Origin: Mycobacterium sp.
GTDB taxonomy: Bacteria; Actinomycetota; Actinomycetes; Mycobacteriales; Mycobacteriaceae
NCBI RefSeq assembly: GCF_025965855.1
Contig: NZ_JAOPWB010000162.1
Coordinates: forward strand, 1-64,000
Direction of reading: 5' to 3'
DNA: 64,000 nucleotides
The translations under genes were made by a program, and so were the position numbers. Under the pieces are notes generated by a model that saw only the letters and a program-made list of their open reading frames with translations, was not told the DNA's origin and did not search any database. Positions 41,913 to 50,091 of this stretch are shown in pieces (the stretch's first letter is position 1; each line of letters starts with the position of its first letter).

Positions 41913-42694
41913 GGACGTCCGCCCGGCGCTGACACGCATTCCAGGTCGACCACCAGCGGCCGGTGATCGGAGATCGGCATCGCGTCGGACTCCACGGCAC
42001 CGCCGCGCAGGCGAGGGTCGTCGGTCAGGATGTGGTCGAGCTGCCGCTGGGGCGCGTCCGCGGGAAACGTCGGCGCCACGGCCAGTGGCCGCATGCGCGA
42101 CCAGCGGCGAACCGCGTCCGGTGTCATGTTGAGGTCGCCGATCAGCAGCCGCGGACCCGGGAAGCCGCGCAAGTCATGGATCAGTCGCCGCAGCTGGCGC
42201 CGATTCCAGCCGGGCACGAAGGACAGATGCGTGTTGGCCACCGTGAGCCCGCCCCACGGGGCGTGCAGCTGCGCGATCACGGCCGCCCGCGGTTCCTCGT
42301 CGACGATCATCACCCGGTTGGGTCCCGGCAGATACATGGGAAACCGCATCGGAATCCGCGGCAACCGCACCACCTGCCAGCTGTCCACCGGAACCCGGGA
42401 CAGCAGCGCGATCCCGTAGGCCGCCGTGCCGGGTTGCTCGCGGCCGGTGGCGGCCATCCAGGTCGCACCGGGGGTGCCGGAGATCGCGGCCACGAACCGG
42501 TGCTCCACCGCGCCCATCGCGTCGGCCGCCACCGCGGTGAGATCGGCGAGGGATGACCGAGGTTGGTCGCAGTCGACCTCCTGCAATCCGAGGACGTCGG
42601 GATTCAGGCGGCGCACGCAGTCTGCGAGCCGCTCAGGGTGCACCCCGTCCCCGACGGTGCGGCCATGCAAGATGTTGAAGGTCGCTACGCGCAT
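41909..42694 (-). CDS. Endonuclease/exonuclease/phosphatase (EEP) family hydrolase
   Basis: This 261-residue EEP-fold hydrolase begins 'MRVATFNILHG', the metal-site Asn strand. It continues with 'VLGLQEVDCDQPRSS' (metal Glu), 'TVANTHLSFVPGWNRRQL', 'RLLIGDLNMTPDAVR' (Asp-Asn pair) and 'QLDHILTDD' with 'ISDHRPLVVDLE' (catalytic His). It could be a nuclease or a phospholipid/sphingomyelin-type phosphodiesterase; no signal peptide is seen. A GGGTAT -10-like element lies 10 bases before the ATG but without GTTT at -35. Confidence 0.85.
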   Translation of the reverse strand: MRVATFNILHGRTVGDGVHPERLADCVRRLNPDVLGLQEVDCDQPRSSLADLTAVAADAMGAVEHRFVAAISGTPGATWMAATGREQPGTAAYGIALLSRVPVDSWQVVRLPRIPMRFPMYLPGPNRVMIVDEEPRAAVIAQLHAPWGGLTVANTHLSFVPGWNRRQLRRLIHDLRGFPGPRLLIGDLNMTPDAVRRWSRMRPLAVAPTFPADAPQRQLDHILTDDPRLRGGAVESDAMPISDHRPLVVDLECVSAPGGRP

Positions 42695-42747
42695 AACTTT
42701 TCGATACCCGCTCTGGGGCGTGTGCTCACCTTGGCCGGCCTTCCGCG

Positions 42748-43374
42748 CTAGCGGGCGCCGGGCACGTGTTCGCGCGCCGCCACCGACCGGCCGTCACCCG
42801 TGTCGAACACCTCGACGACGAAATCGCGGTCCCCGTATCGGGCTACGGACGTCAGCCCGGGCGTTTCCGCGATCACGGCTTGCGCCGCGTCACCGGTGAG
42901 CGGATAGTCGGCCACGACATGGCGCCAGTGCGCGGCAACAACTTTCGCACCCCGCTGCAGCCGGGGGCATTCGCGGCCCAACACCGCGGCCAGCGCATCG
43001 GCCTCCAGGTAGTAGGCGACCTCGCTGAGCATCAGAAGGTCGAAGGGACCGGGCGGCCATGTGACGTCCAGGGACGACTGATACAGCGTCACCCTGTCCC
43101 GGCAGCCGGCCCGCCGCAGCCGCGCATCCGCGCTTCGCAGCGCCGCATCGGCCACGTCCATCGCGGTCACGTGATCGCAGCGGCGTGCCAGCCGCGCGGT
43201 CAGGGCCCCAATCGAACAGCCCGGCTCAAAAGCGTGTCGATACCGGCGGTCGGGTAGCAGGGCCATGGTAATGGCGTACTTGCGCTGCTCGTACCAGCGC
43301 GTCGACAGCTGCCACGGATCGTCGGCTCCGTCGTACATCCGGTCGAAGTAGGCATCGGGCAGCCGTGTGGTCAC
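42748..43374 (-). CDS. Class I SAM-dependent methyltransferase (NodS-like)
   Basis: This 208-residue methyltransferase begins 'VTTRLPDAYFDRMYDGADDPWQLSTRWYEQRKYAITMALLPDRRYRHAFEPGCSIGALT', where EPGCSIG is motif I. It has 'VTAMDVADAALRSADARL' for motif II and 'FDLLMLSEVAYYLEADAL' for motif IV. This layout matches NodS-like and nodulation-type methyltransferases acting on amino sugars. It is the last of four overlapping genes (GT2, acyl-CoA dehydrogenase-like, PIG-L, methyltransferase). The start GTGA overlaps the PIG-L stop. The substrate is unknown; methylation of a deacylated amino sugar is a reasonable guess. Confidence 0.82.
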   Translation of the reverse strand: MTTRLPDAYFDRMYDGADDPWQLSTRWYEQRKYAITMALLPDRRYRHAFEPGCSIGALTARLARRCDHVTAMDVADAALRSADARLRRAGCRDRVTLYQSSLDVTWPPGPFDLLMLSEVAYYLEADALAAVLGRECPRLQRGAKVVAAHWRHVVADYPLTGDAAQAVIAETPGLTSVARYGDRDFVVEVFDTGDGRSVAAREHVPGAR

Positions 43375-44174
43375 CGGAACACCACTTCTCCCACCGCGAG
43401 CTGCCGCTGCAGCACGAACGGCGGCAACACGGGCGGGGTGCCCGCGGCGCCCGGCTCGAGCTGGCTGCGAAAACAATGCGCGGCAAGGCGTTTGCGATCA
43501 AGCGCCCAGCAAGGCACGCGCACACGGCGGGCCCGGTCCCACGGCACCGCGGGGTCGGCCGGGCTGGCCCACTGCCACATCCAAATCGGATATTCCAGCA
43601 GCGCGGCGCCCGTGCGCCCGCACGCTTCGGCGGCCGCACGGCCCACGGCTTCGTGATCGGGATGCCCGTCGCCCCGCCAGGTGGCGGCACACCAGGTTCC
43701 GGGCGCGGCCTCCTCGAAGACCCCGGTGAGCAGTTCGGCGAGCGTGTCCTCGTGGTCGGCCAGCTCACCATCGGGCAGACCCAGCGACACCGGCGGAGAA
43801 ACCCCCAAAACTCCTGTTGCTCTGCGTAGTTCGTACTTACGTATGATCTCCACACGCGTCCGCTCCCGCGGCGTCGCGCCGGGCCGGGCGGCCCCGCCGT
43901 CGCTGACCGAGATCAGCTGCACGTTGACGCCCGAGGCGACCAATTGTGCGATCGTCGCGCCGAGGCCGAGCGTCTCGTCGTCGGGGTGGGGCGCGACGAC
44001 GACCAGCCCGGGGCAAGTGCTCAGGTCCAGTGGCGGCGGCGGTTCGGAGTCGAGGGCGGCCAGCCACACCGGCACCGGAGTGCCGCCGCGGGTCAGCGGC
44101 TTGGCGGCGAATTTTGCGCAATTGCTTGCGGGAAGGGTCTTCACAGCCCGCGGCAGGCCCTCGAGTGTGGTCAT
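43371..44174 (-). CDS. PIG-L/LmbE-family deacetylase
   Basis: This 267-residue zinc hydrolase has motif 'VVVAPHPDDETLGLGATI', which carries the His-Asp-Asp metal/catalytic residues, and the second metal site 'GDGHPDHEAVGRAA'. The family removes acetyl groups from N-acetylglucosamine conjugates, as in mycothiol synthesis (MshB). The context of a GT2, an acyl-CoA dehydrogenase-like protein and a methyltransferase argues against mycothiol and for tailoring of some other amino-sugar compound. Translationally coupled on both sides by 4-base overlaps. Confidence 0.87.
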   Translation of the reverse strand: MTTLEGLPRAVKTLPASNCAKFAAKPLTRGGTPVPVWLAALDSEPPPPLDLSTCPGLVVVAPHPDDETLGLGATIAQLVASGVNVQLISVSDGGAARPGATPRERTRVEIIRKYELRRATGVLGVSPPVSLGLPDGELADHEDTLAELLTGVFEEAAPGTWCAATWRGDGHPDHEAVGRAAAEACGRTGAALLEYPIWMWQWASPADPAVPWDRARRVRVPCWALDRKRLAAHCFRSQLEPGAAGTPPVLPPFVLQRQLAVGEVVFR

Positions 44175-45115
44175 GGCCGCCGCCCGGCGAGTCGCCCGAG
44201 CTCGGCCAGATCGCGCTCGGCGTGGCTTTGTCGTATGTAGATGGTCAGGTCGGCCACTCGCTGAGCATGCCGGCCGTCCTGACACAGCGGGCCCGGCCCG
44301 AGGGCGCGGCCGGTCCGGGTGATGGCCTCATCGACCGAGTGTTCCACCACCGTGCGCGCGCGCCGAGCGAGCAGTTGAGCGGTGTCGGAGCGGTCGAACG
44401 GATCCACGTCTATCTGGGCTGCCGCCGCGGCCAGGATCGCGTCGCCTGCGGCAAGCGCGGCGTCCACGGCACCCAGATGCGCCAGCGAATACGCGTCGGC
44501 CGATTTGCTTGTGGTGCAGCGGTACAACGGCTCGGCGACCCTCCGCGCACCGCCGAGCCAGCAAGCGGCCACGCCGATCGCGCCGTGCCAGAACCCCGGC
44601 CGATTCAGGTAGTCATCGGGATCCCCGACGGCGACGGCGTGGGCGTTGGTGAATTGCACCGCCCGGGTGTCGCTGCCGGCCATCCCGACGTTCCACCACG
44701 TGGTCGGCAACGCTTTGACGGCAGGTTCGCTGACCGGCACGGCGAACAGGCCGCGTCTTCCGTCGTCGAGTCGGGCGGTCACCAGCGCGTGGGTACAGAA
44801 CCCCGCGCCCGAGCACCACACCTTGGTGCCATTGAGAATGATCGCGCCGCCGCTGACTTTGCTGGCAATCACCGCGGCGTCGGACGACTCGGCCGCCCAA
44901 ACGCCCCACAGCTGATCGGAATCGGGCGGCTTACCGCCCAGCTCGTGCAGTATCGCGACGGCGTCAACGTGGGCCTCGGCGATCCGGGCCGCCACGATGT
45001 CGTCCTCGGCCAGCCGGGCCAGGCGTTGCCAGCGTTCGGCGGTGCGTCCCGAGGCGGGCAGTGGCAACTCGAGTCGTCCCGACTCCAGCCAGTGCTGCAC
45101 CAACCCCGCCGTCAC
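44171..45115 (-). CDS. Acyl-CoA dehydrogenase-like flavoprotein
   Basis: This 314-residue protein has the acyl-CoA dehydrogenase fold but is shorter than the usual ~380 residues, with a reduced N-terminal helical domain. Visible parts are 'LWGVWAAESSDAAVIASKVSGGAIILNGTKVWCSGAGFCTHALVTARL' (middle beta domain, FAD-contact 'KVWCSGA') and a C-terminal four-helix region. No clear catalytic Glu region could be placed, so it may act on a non-CoA substrate. GTG start at 45115 overlaps the GT2 stop; ATGA overlap with PIG-L. Second gene of the four-gene operon. Confidence 0.8.
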   Translation of the reverse strand: MTAGLVQHWLESGRLELPLPASGRTAERWQRLARLAEDDIVAARIAEAHVDAVAILHELGGKPPDSDQLWGVWAAESSDAAVIASKVSGGAIILNGTKVWCSGAGFCTHALVTARLDDGRRGLFAVPVSEPAVKALPTTWWNVGMAGSDTRAVQFTNAHAVAVGDPDDYLNRPGFWHGAIGVAACWLGGARRVAEPLYRCTTSKSADAYSLAHLGAVDAALAAGDAILAAAAAQIDVDPFDRSDTAQLLARRARTVVEHSVDEAITRTGRALGPGPLCQDGRHAQRVADLTIYIRQSHAERDLAELGRLAGRRP

Positions 45116-45837
45116 GCGCGATCTCCTGCCGGCGATCTCTCCAATTGCCCGAGATAATGCGCGAATCCGTGGGGGGCCCGAGCGTGAGTTCGCGCCGACG
45201 TGATGACTGACGACTCGGCGTCGCGGTGAATCGTGTAGCCGGCGGCCTCGAACCGCTCCGCCAGGTCGACGTCCTCACCCGAGGCCAGCGCGCGAAATCC
45301 GCCGACCCGCCAGTAGGCCCGGGCGCTGAAGCCCATGTTGGCGCCGTGCACGTGGCCGTCCCGGCCCGGCGCGCCCGCCTGGTAGGCCTCGTCGAAGCGG
45401 TCGGCGACCTCGGGGGAACGGTGGCGCCAATCGGCGACCCGTACCAGGCCCAGAACCATGTCGGCACCAAGCTCGAGCTGATGCACCAGCCAGCCGGGGT
45501 CCACTCGACTGTCGCCGTCGGTTGTGGCATACCAGCAGTCGTCGCCGTCGGCGAACAGCGAGCGCGCGTAACCGAACCCGACCGCCCGCGCGGCGCCGAC
45601 GTTGTGCGCATCGACCTGGACGAAATGTATGTCCGGCCCGTACTCGCCGGCCAGCTTCGCGCTGTCGTCGTCGCTGGCGTCCAAGACCACCACGATCGCG
45701 ACCGGGATCGGCGCGCACAGCGCCGCGGTAAGCGCCGCCCGCAGGCAAGCCGGCAGCTTCGCCCCTTCGTTGTGGGCCGGAACCACGACGGCCGCCCGAT
45801 CGTAAGCACGGCAGGCGCGGAAAACGGGGGCTGACAT
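45112..45837 (-). CDS. GT2-family glycosyltransferase
   Basis: This 241-residue GT-A enzyme has 'AAVVVPAHNEGAKLPACLRAAL', 'PVAIVVVLDASDDDSAKLA' and 'VGAARAVGFGYARSLFADGDDCWYATTDGDSRVDPGWL', with a DGDSR metal motif. It has no membrane segment. It is the first gene of the four-gene operon. The ATG at 45837 is 11 bases after a SigF-like -10 variant (GGGCA), consistent with a leaderless transcript. Together with PIG-L, the methyltransferase and the flavoprotein it could build and modify a glycosylated small molecule or lipid. Confidence 0.85.
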   Translation of the reverse strand: MSAPVFRACRAYDRAAVVVPAHNEGAKLPACLRAALTAALCAPIPVAIVVVLDASDDDSAKLAGEYGPDIHFVQVDAHNVGAARAVGFGYARSLFADGDDCWYATTDGDSRVDPGWLVHQLELGADMVLGLVRVADWRHRSPEVADRFDEAYQAGAPGRDGHVHGANMGFSARAYWRVGGFRALASGEDVDLAERFEAAGYTIHRDAESSVITSARTHARAPHGFAHYLGQLERSPAGDRA

Positions 45838-45848
45838 AACTCAAGACT

Positions 45849-45873
45849 TGCCCCGTCTGACCGTCACTTAAAC
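45849..45873 (-). promoter_or_regulatory. SigF-like promoter of the GT2/PIG-L operon
   Basis: On the minus strand: GTTT (45873-45870), 16 bases, GGGCA (45853-45849). One mismatch to GGGTA. The spacing to the ATG at 45837 (11 bases) equals that of the exact SigF-type leaderless genes. Confidence 0.45.
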
Positions 45874-45911
45874 GGACAGCAAACGAAGCGGTGCGGTTTG
45901 GGCCAGGTTGT

Positions 45912-45931
45912 ATACCCCGGAGGAGGGGTAT
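45912..45931. promoter_or_regulatory. ATACCCC/GGGGTAT palindrome, possible CsoR-type operator
   Basis: ATACCCCGGAGGAGGGGTAT is an inverted repeat with 7-base perfect arms, located 12 bases before the nucleotidyltransferase ATG at 45944. The C-rich/G-rich arms resemble operators of CsoR/FrmR-family repressors. The AGGAGG in the centre could also be a ribosome site, though it is far from the ATG. Confidence 0.4.
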
Positions 45932-45943
45932 GACCTATGCATC

Positions 45944-46519
45944 ATGACACGCACTGAGCCGCCCGCGGATGCGTCCGCCTCCTGCGCGCAGCTGCGAGAA
46001 GCGTTGCGCAGTGCGGCGTCCGCCCTCAAGGAGAACGGGCCGCGCTTCGCATTGGCCGGCACCTATGCCCTCTGGGCTTTCGGCGCGCCCGAACCCAGCC
46101 ACGATGTGGACCTTGTGGTCGCCGAATCAGATGTGGCCAGCGCCGAGGCAACCCTCACCGCCGCCGGATTCGCCGTCGAGCATCCCCCGGAGGACTGGCT
46201 TTTCAAGGCGCGCACCGGCGATACGGTCGTGGACGTCCTACACCGCATCAATGGGGAGCGCGTGGAGCCGGCGACACTCGATCGCGCCGAACATCGCGAA
46301 GTGCTGGCGATCGCGATGCCGGTGCTGCCGCCCACCATGGTGGTCGTCCAGAAACTGCGCTCCCTGGGCGAACATCACTGCGACTTCGCGAAACTGCTTC
46401 CGGTGGTGCGGGCGGTCCGCGAACGGCTGGACTGGGAGCACATCAGGGCCCAGACCGCCGACAACGATTACGCGGTAGCGTTTCTGGTGTTGGCCGACCG
46501 GCTGGGCCTCATCGGCTGA
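45944..46519 (+). CDS. Nucleotidyltransferase-superfamily protein
   Basis: This 191-residue protein has a minimal nucleotidyltransferase core: 'GPRFALAGTYALWAFGAPEPSHDVDLVV', a G-x-x-A-x-x...DxD pattern with the catalytic DVDLVV. The rest is 'AEATLTAAGFAVEHPPEDWLFKARTGDTVVDVLHRI', then a helical tail. This resembles AbiEii/MNT-type or sugar-related nucleotidyltransferases. No antitoxin partner gene is adjacent, so a toxin-antitoxin role is not supported. The in-frame TTG at 45908 would add 12 residues; ATG 45944 is preferred. The stop lies 9 bases from the convergent Rho-N gene. Confidence 0.72.
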   Translation: MTRTEPPADASASCAQLREALRSAASALKENGPRFALAGTYALWAFGAPEPSHDVDLVVAESDVASAEATLTAAGFAVEHPPEDWLFKARTGDTVVDVLHRINGERVEPATLDRAEHREVLAIAMPVLPPTMVVVQKLRSLGEHHCDFAKLLPVVRAVRERLDWEHIRAQTADNDYAVAFLVLADRLGLIG

Positions 46520-46528
46520 GTGCGCTCG

Positions 46529-46786
46529 TCAGTGGTTGCGCAGTTTGGCGACCAGCTTGTCCTTGGTCAGGCTCGAATACCCGGACATGCCAAGCTCTTT
46601 GGCCTTTTTCCTCAACTGCGGGACCGTCCAGTCCGCATAGGAACCGGACTTGCCACCCTTGCGGCCGACCGACGACTTCCCCCGCCCGGCGGCCGCATTG
46701 GAGATCCGCGCCGCCTTTTCCTTGGAGTCGCCCTTCTTGCGGAGATCCTGATATAACTTCTCGTTCTTGATCGACGAACGTGGCAT
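46529..46786 (-). CDS. Rho N-terminal/SAP-like small basic protein
   Basis: This 85-residue basic protein begins 'MPRSSIKNEKLYQDLRKKGDSKEKAARISNAAAGRGKSSVGRKGG'. It ends with a Rho-N type helix-extended-helix motif, 'WTVPQLRKKAKELGMSGYSSLTKDKLVAKLR'. The fold is found in Rho, SAP and related nucleic-acid-binding proteins, and small stand-alone versions are common stress-induced mycobacterial proteins. It probably binds DNA or RNA. The ATG at 46786 follows GGAAGGATGAGCC. A SigF-like promoter with one mismatch lies upstream. Confidence 0.82.
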   Translation of the reverse strand: MPRSSIKNEKLYQDLRKKGDSKEKAARISNAAAGRGKSSVGRKGGKSGSYADWTVPQLRKKAKELGMSGYSSLTKDKLVAKLRNH

Positions 46787-46820
46787 GGCTCATCCTTCCT
46801 GTGTCTAGACGCTGCCAGAA

Positions 46821-46845
46821 TGCCCGGCCCGCAAAAGGCCGAAAC
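46821..46845 (-). promoter_or_regulatory. SigF-like promoter of the Rho-N gene
   Basis: On the minus strand: GTTT (46845-46842), 16 bases, GGGCA (46825-46821). One mismatch to GGGTA. It lies 34 bases before the ATG at 46786. Confidence 0.42.
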
Positions 46846-46855
46846 CCGTTGATCG

Positions 46856-48964
46856 CTAGGCGGGCACCGGGTCGGTTTGGCGCTCCCAGCAGCGATGGCG
46901 CGCGAGCGCGGCGGCGAATTCCTCAACGAACTGGTCTGGTAACTCGTCGGCCGCCGCCGTCGTGGTCACGACGGATCGGTCGTTGACTACTTCGGTGTCC
47001 TCGGCGAGCCGGGTTTCGATGTGTGCGGCCCGCAGCAGGTCGATCCCGGCGCCGTACGCGCCGATCGGTTTGAGGTGCTTATAGGCCTCGACCACGAAGT
47101 GCACGGCGTAACCGTCGTTGGAAAGCGTCGATACCGAATCCGGTCCGCACGCCACCACCACGGCGTCGTAGAGGACCGACGCCATCGTCGTGAACGCCCG
47201 GTCGACGGGGAGTTCGCCGCCGGATCCACCGCGCAGGGTGCCACCGGCGACGGGGGCCAGGACTTCGACGATCGCCCCGCGCTGTTGCATCAGTTCTTTG
47301 AAGCGTTGCGTTCCAACGACATCCACACCATCGGCGGCCAGCACGGCGATCTTGCGCGACTCGATGGTGTCGCCGACGCCGATTTGGGACAGCGCCGGCG
47401 AGGCGGCCACCGCGCCGTCGACCGCTTCGTCGGGCGGTTCGGGGAGTCCCAACTTCGCCGCGACCTGGGTGGCCAGCTCGTGGTCCACGCGGGCGAGTTG
47501 GGCCACAACCGCCGAACGGATGTCGAGCACTTCCACCTTGCCGAGTTCGAAGGCGAACGCGGCGACGATGTGTTCGGCCTCGACCGGCGACATGCTCTTC
47601 CAGAACATCCGCGCCTGGCTGTAGTGATTCTCGAAGGACTTGGCGCGCTTGCGCATCACAGCGCCGTCGACCCGCTCCGTGTAGTGGCGGAACACGTCCT
47701 CATTGGCCAGCGCCGGACATCCGCTGCCGAGGGTGTTCTTGTAGTAGCTCGATCGGCCCTGTGGGATCGCGTGCTGACCGTAGCCGTCCTGTTGATTGTT
47801 TCGAACATCGGCCACGGGACGGTTGACCGGCAATTGCGCAAAGTTGGGGCCGCCCAGGCGGATCAACTGGGTGTCGAGGTAGGAGAAGTTGCGGAACTGC
47901 AGCAACGGGTCGTTGGTGAAGTCTATCCCGGGCACCACGTTGGCGGTGTGAAAGGCAACCTGCTCGGTTTCGGCGAAGAAGTTGTCCGGGTTGCGGTTCA
48001 GCACCATCTTGCCCACCGGCCGGACCGGAACCTGCTCCTCCGGAATGATTTTCGTCGCGTCGAGAAGGTCGAAGTCGAACTTGAACTCGTCGGCCTCGGC
48101 CACGAGCTGTACCCCGAGTTCCCATTCCGGATACTGGCCGGACTCGATGGCCTCCCACAGGTCGCGGCGGTTGTAATCGGGGTCCTTCCCGGCGATCTTC
48201 TGACACTCGTCCCAGATCAGCGAATGGACGCCGAGGCGGGGCTTCCAATGGAACTTCACGAAAGTGCCTTCACCGCGGTCGTTTACCAGACGGAACGTGT
48301 GCACGCCGAAACCCTGCATCATGCGATAGCTGCGTGGCAGGGCACGGTCCGACATCAGCCACATGATGGTGTGCAGCGTCTCGGGCTGCAGCGAGACGAA
48401 GTCCCACAGCGTGTCGTGGGCCGACTGTGCCTGGGGGATCTCGTTGTGCGGCTCGGGTTTTACCGCATGGACGAAGTCGGGGAACTTGATGCCGTCCTGG
48501 ATGAAGAAGACCGGAAAATTGTTGCCGACCAGGTCGTAATTGCCCTGCTCGGTGTAGAACTTGGTGGCGAACCCGCGTACGTCGCGGACCGTGTCGGCCG
48601 AACCACGGGACCCGACCACCGTGGAGAATCGCACGAAAACCGGCGTGCGGGTACCCGGCCTGGTCAGGAATTTCGCCGCGGTGTATTCGGCCAGCCAGTC
48701 GTCGTACGGTTCGAAGAAGCCGTATGCGCCGGCCCCGCGCGCGTGAACGACGCGCTCCGGGATGCGCTCGTGGTCGAAGTGGGTGATCTTTTCCCGAGCA
48801 TGAAAGTCCTCCAGCAGCGTGGGACCCCGCTCACCGACGGTCAACGAATCATCGGTGTGATCGACGCGGACGCCCTGCTGGGTGGTCAGGTATCCGGTGT
48901 CGCGCCGGACCCGCGACGGCTCGAGATCGCGCTGCTTGGTATCGGACGTGTTGTTGGTGTCCAT
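46856..48964 (-). CDS. katE: Large-subunit catalase KatE (HPII type)
   Basis: This 702-residue monofunctional heme catalase is of the large, clade 2 type. The active-site His is in '[15 protein letters not shown]', Asn in '[26 protein letters not shown]', and the proximal heme Tyr region is '[27 protein letters not shown]'. The C-terminal ~150 residues are the flavodoxin/DJ-1-like domain typical of HPII ('[15 protein letters not shown]'). It degrades H2O2 in the cytoplasm. A SigF-like promoter lies only 10 bases from the ATG, so the mRNA would be leaderless. Confidence 0.95.
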   Translation of the reverse strand: MDTNNTSDTKQRDLEPSRVRRDTGYLTTQQGVRVDHTDDSLTVGERGPTLLEDFHAREKITHFDHERIPERVVHARGAGAYGFFEPYDDWLAEYTAAKFLTRPGTRTPVFVRFSTVVGSRGSADTVRDVRGFATKFYTEQGNYDLVGNNFPVFFIQDGIKFPDFVHAVKPEPHNEIPQAQSAHDTLWDFVSLQPETLHTIMWLMSDRALPRSYRMMQGFGVHTFRLVNDRGEGTFVKFHWKPRLGVHSLIWDECQKIAGKDPDYNRRDLWEAIESGQYPEWELGVQLVAEADEFKFDFDLLDATKIIPEEQVPVRPVGKMVLNRNPDNFFAETEQVAFHTANVVPGIDFTNDPLLQFRNFSYLDTQLIRLGGPNFAQLPVNRPVADVRNNQQDGYGQHAIPQGRSSYYKNTLGSGCPALANEDVFRHYTERVDGAVMRKRAKSFENHYSQARMFWKSMSPVEAEHIVAAFAFELGKVEVLDIRSAVVAQLARVDHELATQVAAKLGLPEPPDEAVDGAVAASPALSQIGVGDTIESRKIAVLAADGVDVVGTQRFKELMQQRGAIVEVLAPVAGGTLRGGSGGELPVDRAFTTMASVLYDAVVVACGPDSVSTLSNDGYAVHFVVEAYKHLKPIGAYGAGIDLLRAAHIETRLAEDTEVVNDRSVVTTTAAADELPDQFVEEFAAALARHRCWERQTDPVPA

Positions 48965-48974
48965 GGGGTTCGGT

Positions 48975-48998
48975 TACCACGGTTCACCGGCCGTAAAC
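48975..48998 (-). promoter_or_regulatory. SigF-like promoter of katE
   Basis: On the minus strand: GTTT (48998-48995), 15 bases, TGGTA (48979-48975). One mismatch to GGGTA. The ATG of katE at 48964 follows after 10 bases and has no ribosome-binding site, fitting a leaderless mRNA. Confidence 0.48.
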
Positions 48999-49071
48999 GG
49001 GTCCTCTGACACGGCAAGTGTCTCTATCCACCAGCTGCGCGGTTACGTACGCTTGGGGAGGGTAGTCGAGG

Positions 49072-50091
49072 GTGGTGATTGACGCGACCAGTGAAAGGGG
49101 CGGTGGAAGCGACGGCCTGTGCGGTGTGGTCGCAATCGGTGCCTCGGCGGGCGGCGTCGAAGCGCTCTCGCGTTTGGCCGCCGGTCTATCGGCGGATTTG
49201 CCGTACGCCTACTTGATCGTGCTGCACGTCCCACCCGGTGCGCCGAGCGTCCTGGCTCGGATCGTCAACCGCAGCGGCCCGCTGCCCGCGGTCGCCGCCG
49301 AGGACGGCGCGGCGCTGAAGCCCGGCCATATCTACGTCAGCGTTCCGGATCGCCATGTGCTGGTCGCCGACCATCGGGTGATGTTGTCACAGGGACCGAC
49401 CGAGAACGGGCATCGCCCCGCGATCAACGCTCTGTTCCGCTCGGTAGCCGTGGCATTCGGCCGCCGCGCGGTCGGGGTGTTGCTGTCGGGCGTGCTCGAC
49501 GATGGCGTGCTGGGCTTGGCCGCGATCCGCTCGCGCGGCGGCACCACCATCGGCCAGTCCCCGGAGGACGCGGTGTTCGCGGCGCTGCCGACCAACGCGC
49601 GCGACGCCGGCGTGCTGGATCGGCAGGTCGGGGCGGCCGAGGTCGGCGCGGTCCTCAAAGAGCTCGCCCAGAAAGAAATCGAGGACCGGACCATGGAACC
49701 CGACGCGGCGCTGGACCTGGAGAACCGTATCGCGATGACCTCCCGGTTTTCGACCGACTTCGACACCCGACAACTCGGCGCGCCGTCGGGATACACGTGC
49801 CCCGACTGCAATGGCTCGCTGATCTCGATCAGCGAGGGCCACTTCCGCTGCCACGTCGGCCATCCCTGGACGGCGGATGCCTTGCTCGCCGCGCGGGACG
49901 AGGAGGTTGAGGGCGCGCTGCGCAGCCTGCAAGAAGAGGCCGAATTGGCCCGGCAACTCGTCGAAAAGGCCGGTCCCGGCCTACTCTCGCGGCACTACAG
50001 CCGCCTGGCCGAGGAAAGCGAACGGGCGCTGGGCGTGCTCAGCGGCCGGCTCGCGGCCCATTCCCCTCGTCGCGGTGATGCCGGTGGATGA
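49072..50091 (+). CDS. CheB-type methylesterase domain with C-terminal zinc-ribbon-like segment
   Basis: This 339-residue protein has a CheB catalytic domain without the receiver domain. The Ser is in 'VVAIGASAGGVEALSRL', the His in 'LIVLHVPPGAPSVLARI' and the Asp in 'GVLLSGVLDDGVLGL'. After ~200 residues come 'YTCPDCNGSLISISEGHFRCHVGHPWTADALLAARDEEVEGAL', a Cys/His zinc-binding pattern, and a helical tail. CheB removes methyl groups from glutamates of receptors. This genome segment has no chemoreceptor or flagellar gene, so another methylated target is likely. A GGGTA element lies at 49060-49064, with only a weak -35. Overlaps the next gene by 14 bases. Confidence 0.85.
   Translation: MVIDATSERGGGSDGLCGVVAIGASAGGVEALSRLAAGLSADLPYAYLIVLHVPPGAPSVLARIVNRSGPLPAVAAEDGAALKPGHIYVSVPDRHVLVADHRVMLSQGPTENGHRPAINALFRSVAVAFGRRAVGVLLSGVLDDGVLGLAAIRSRGGTTIGQSPEDAVFAALPTNARDAGVLDRQVGAAEVGAVLKELAQKEIEDRTMEPDAALDLENRIAMTSRFSTDFDTRQLGAPSGYTCPDCNGSLISISEGHFRCHVGHPWTADALLAARDEEVEGALRSLQEEAELARQLVEKAGPGLLSRHYSRLAEESERALGVLSGRLAAHSPRRGDAGG

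Noticed and set aside
45944-46786. Toxin-antitoxin pair (nucleotidyltransferase with the Rho-N protein)
   Set aside because: The genes are convergent, not an operon, and the small protein is a Rho-N type rather than an antitoxin.
47021-49009. 662-codon plus-strand frame opposite katE
   Set aside because: The minus strand encodes a full-length catalase with clear active-site motifs.
49043-49064. GGTTA...GGGTA element before the first CheB gene
   Set aside because: The -10 is exact but the -35 lacks GTTT at the right spacing; noted in the gene entry but not called a promoter.
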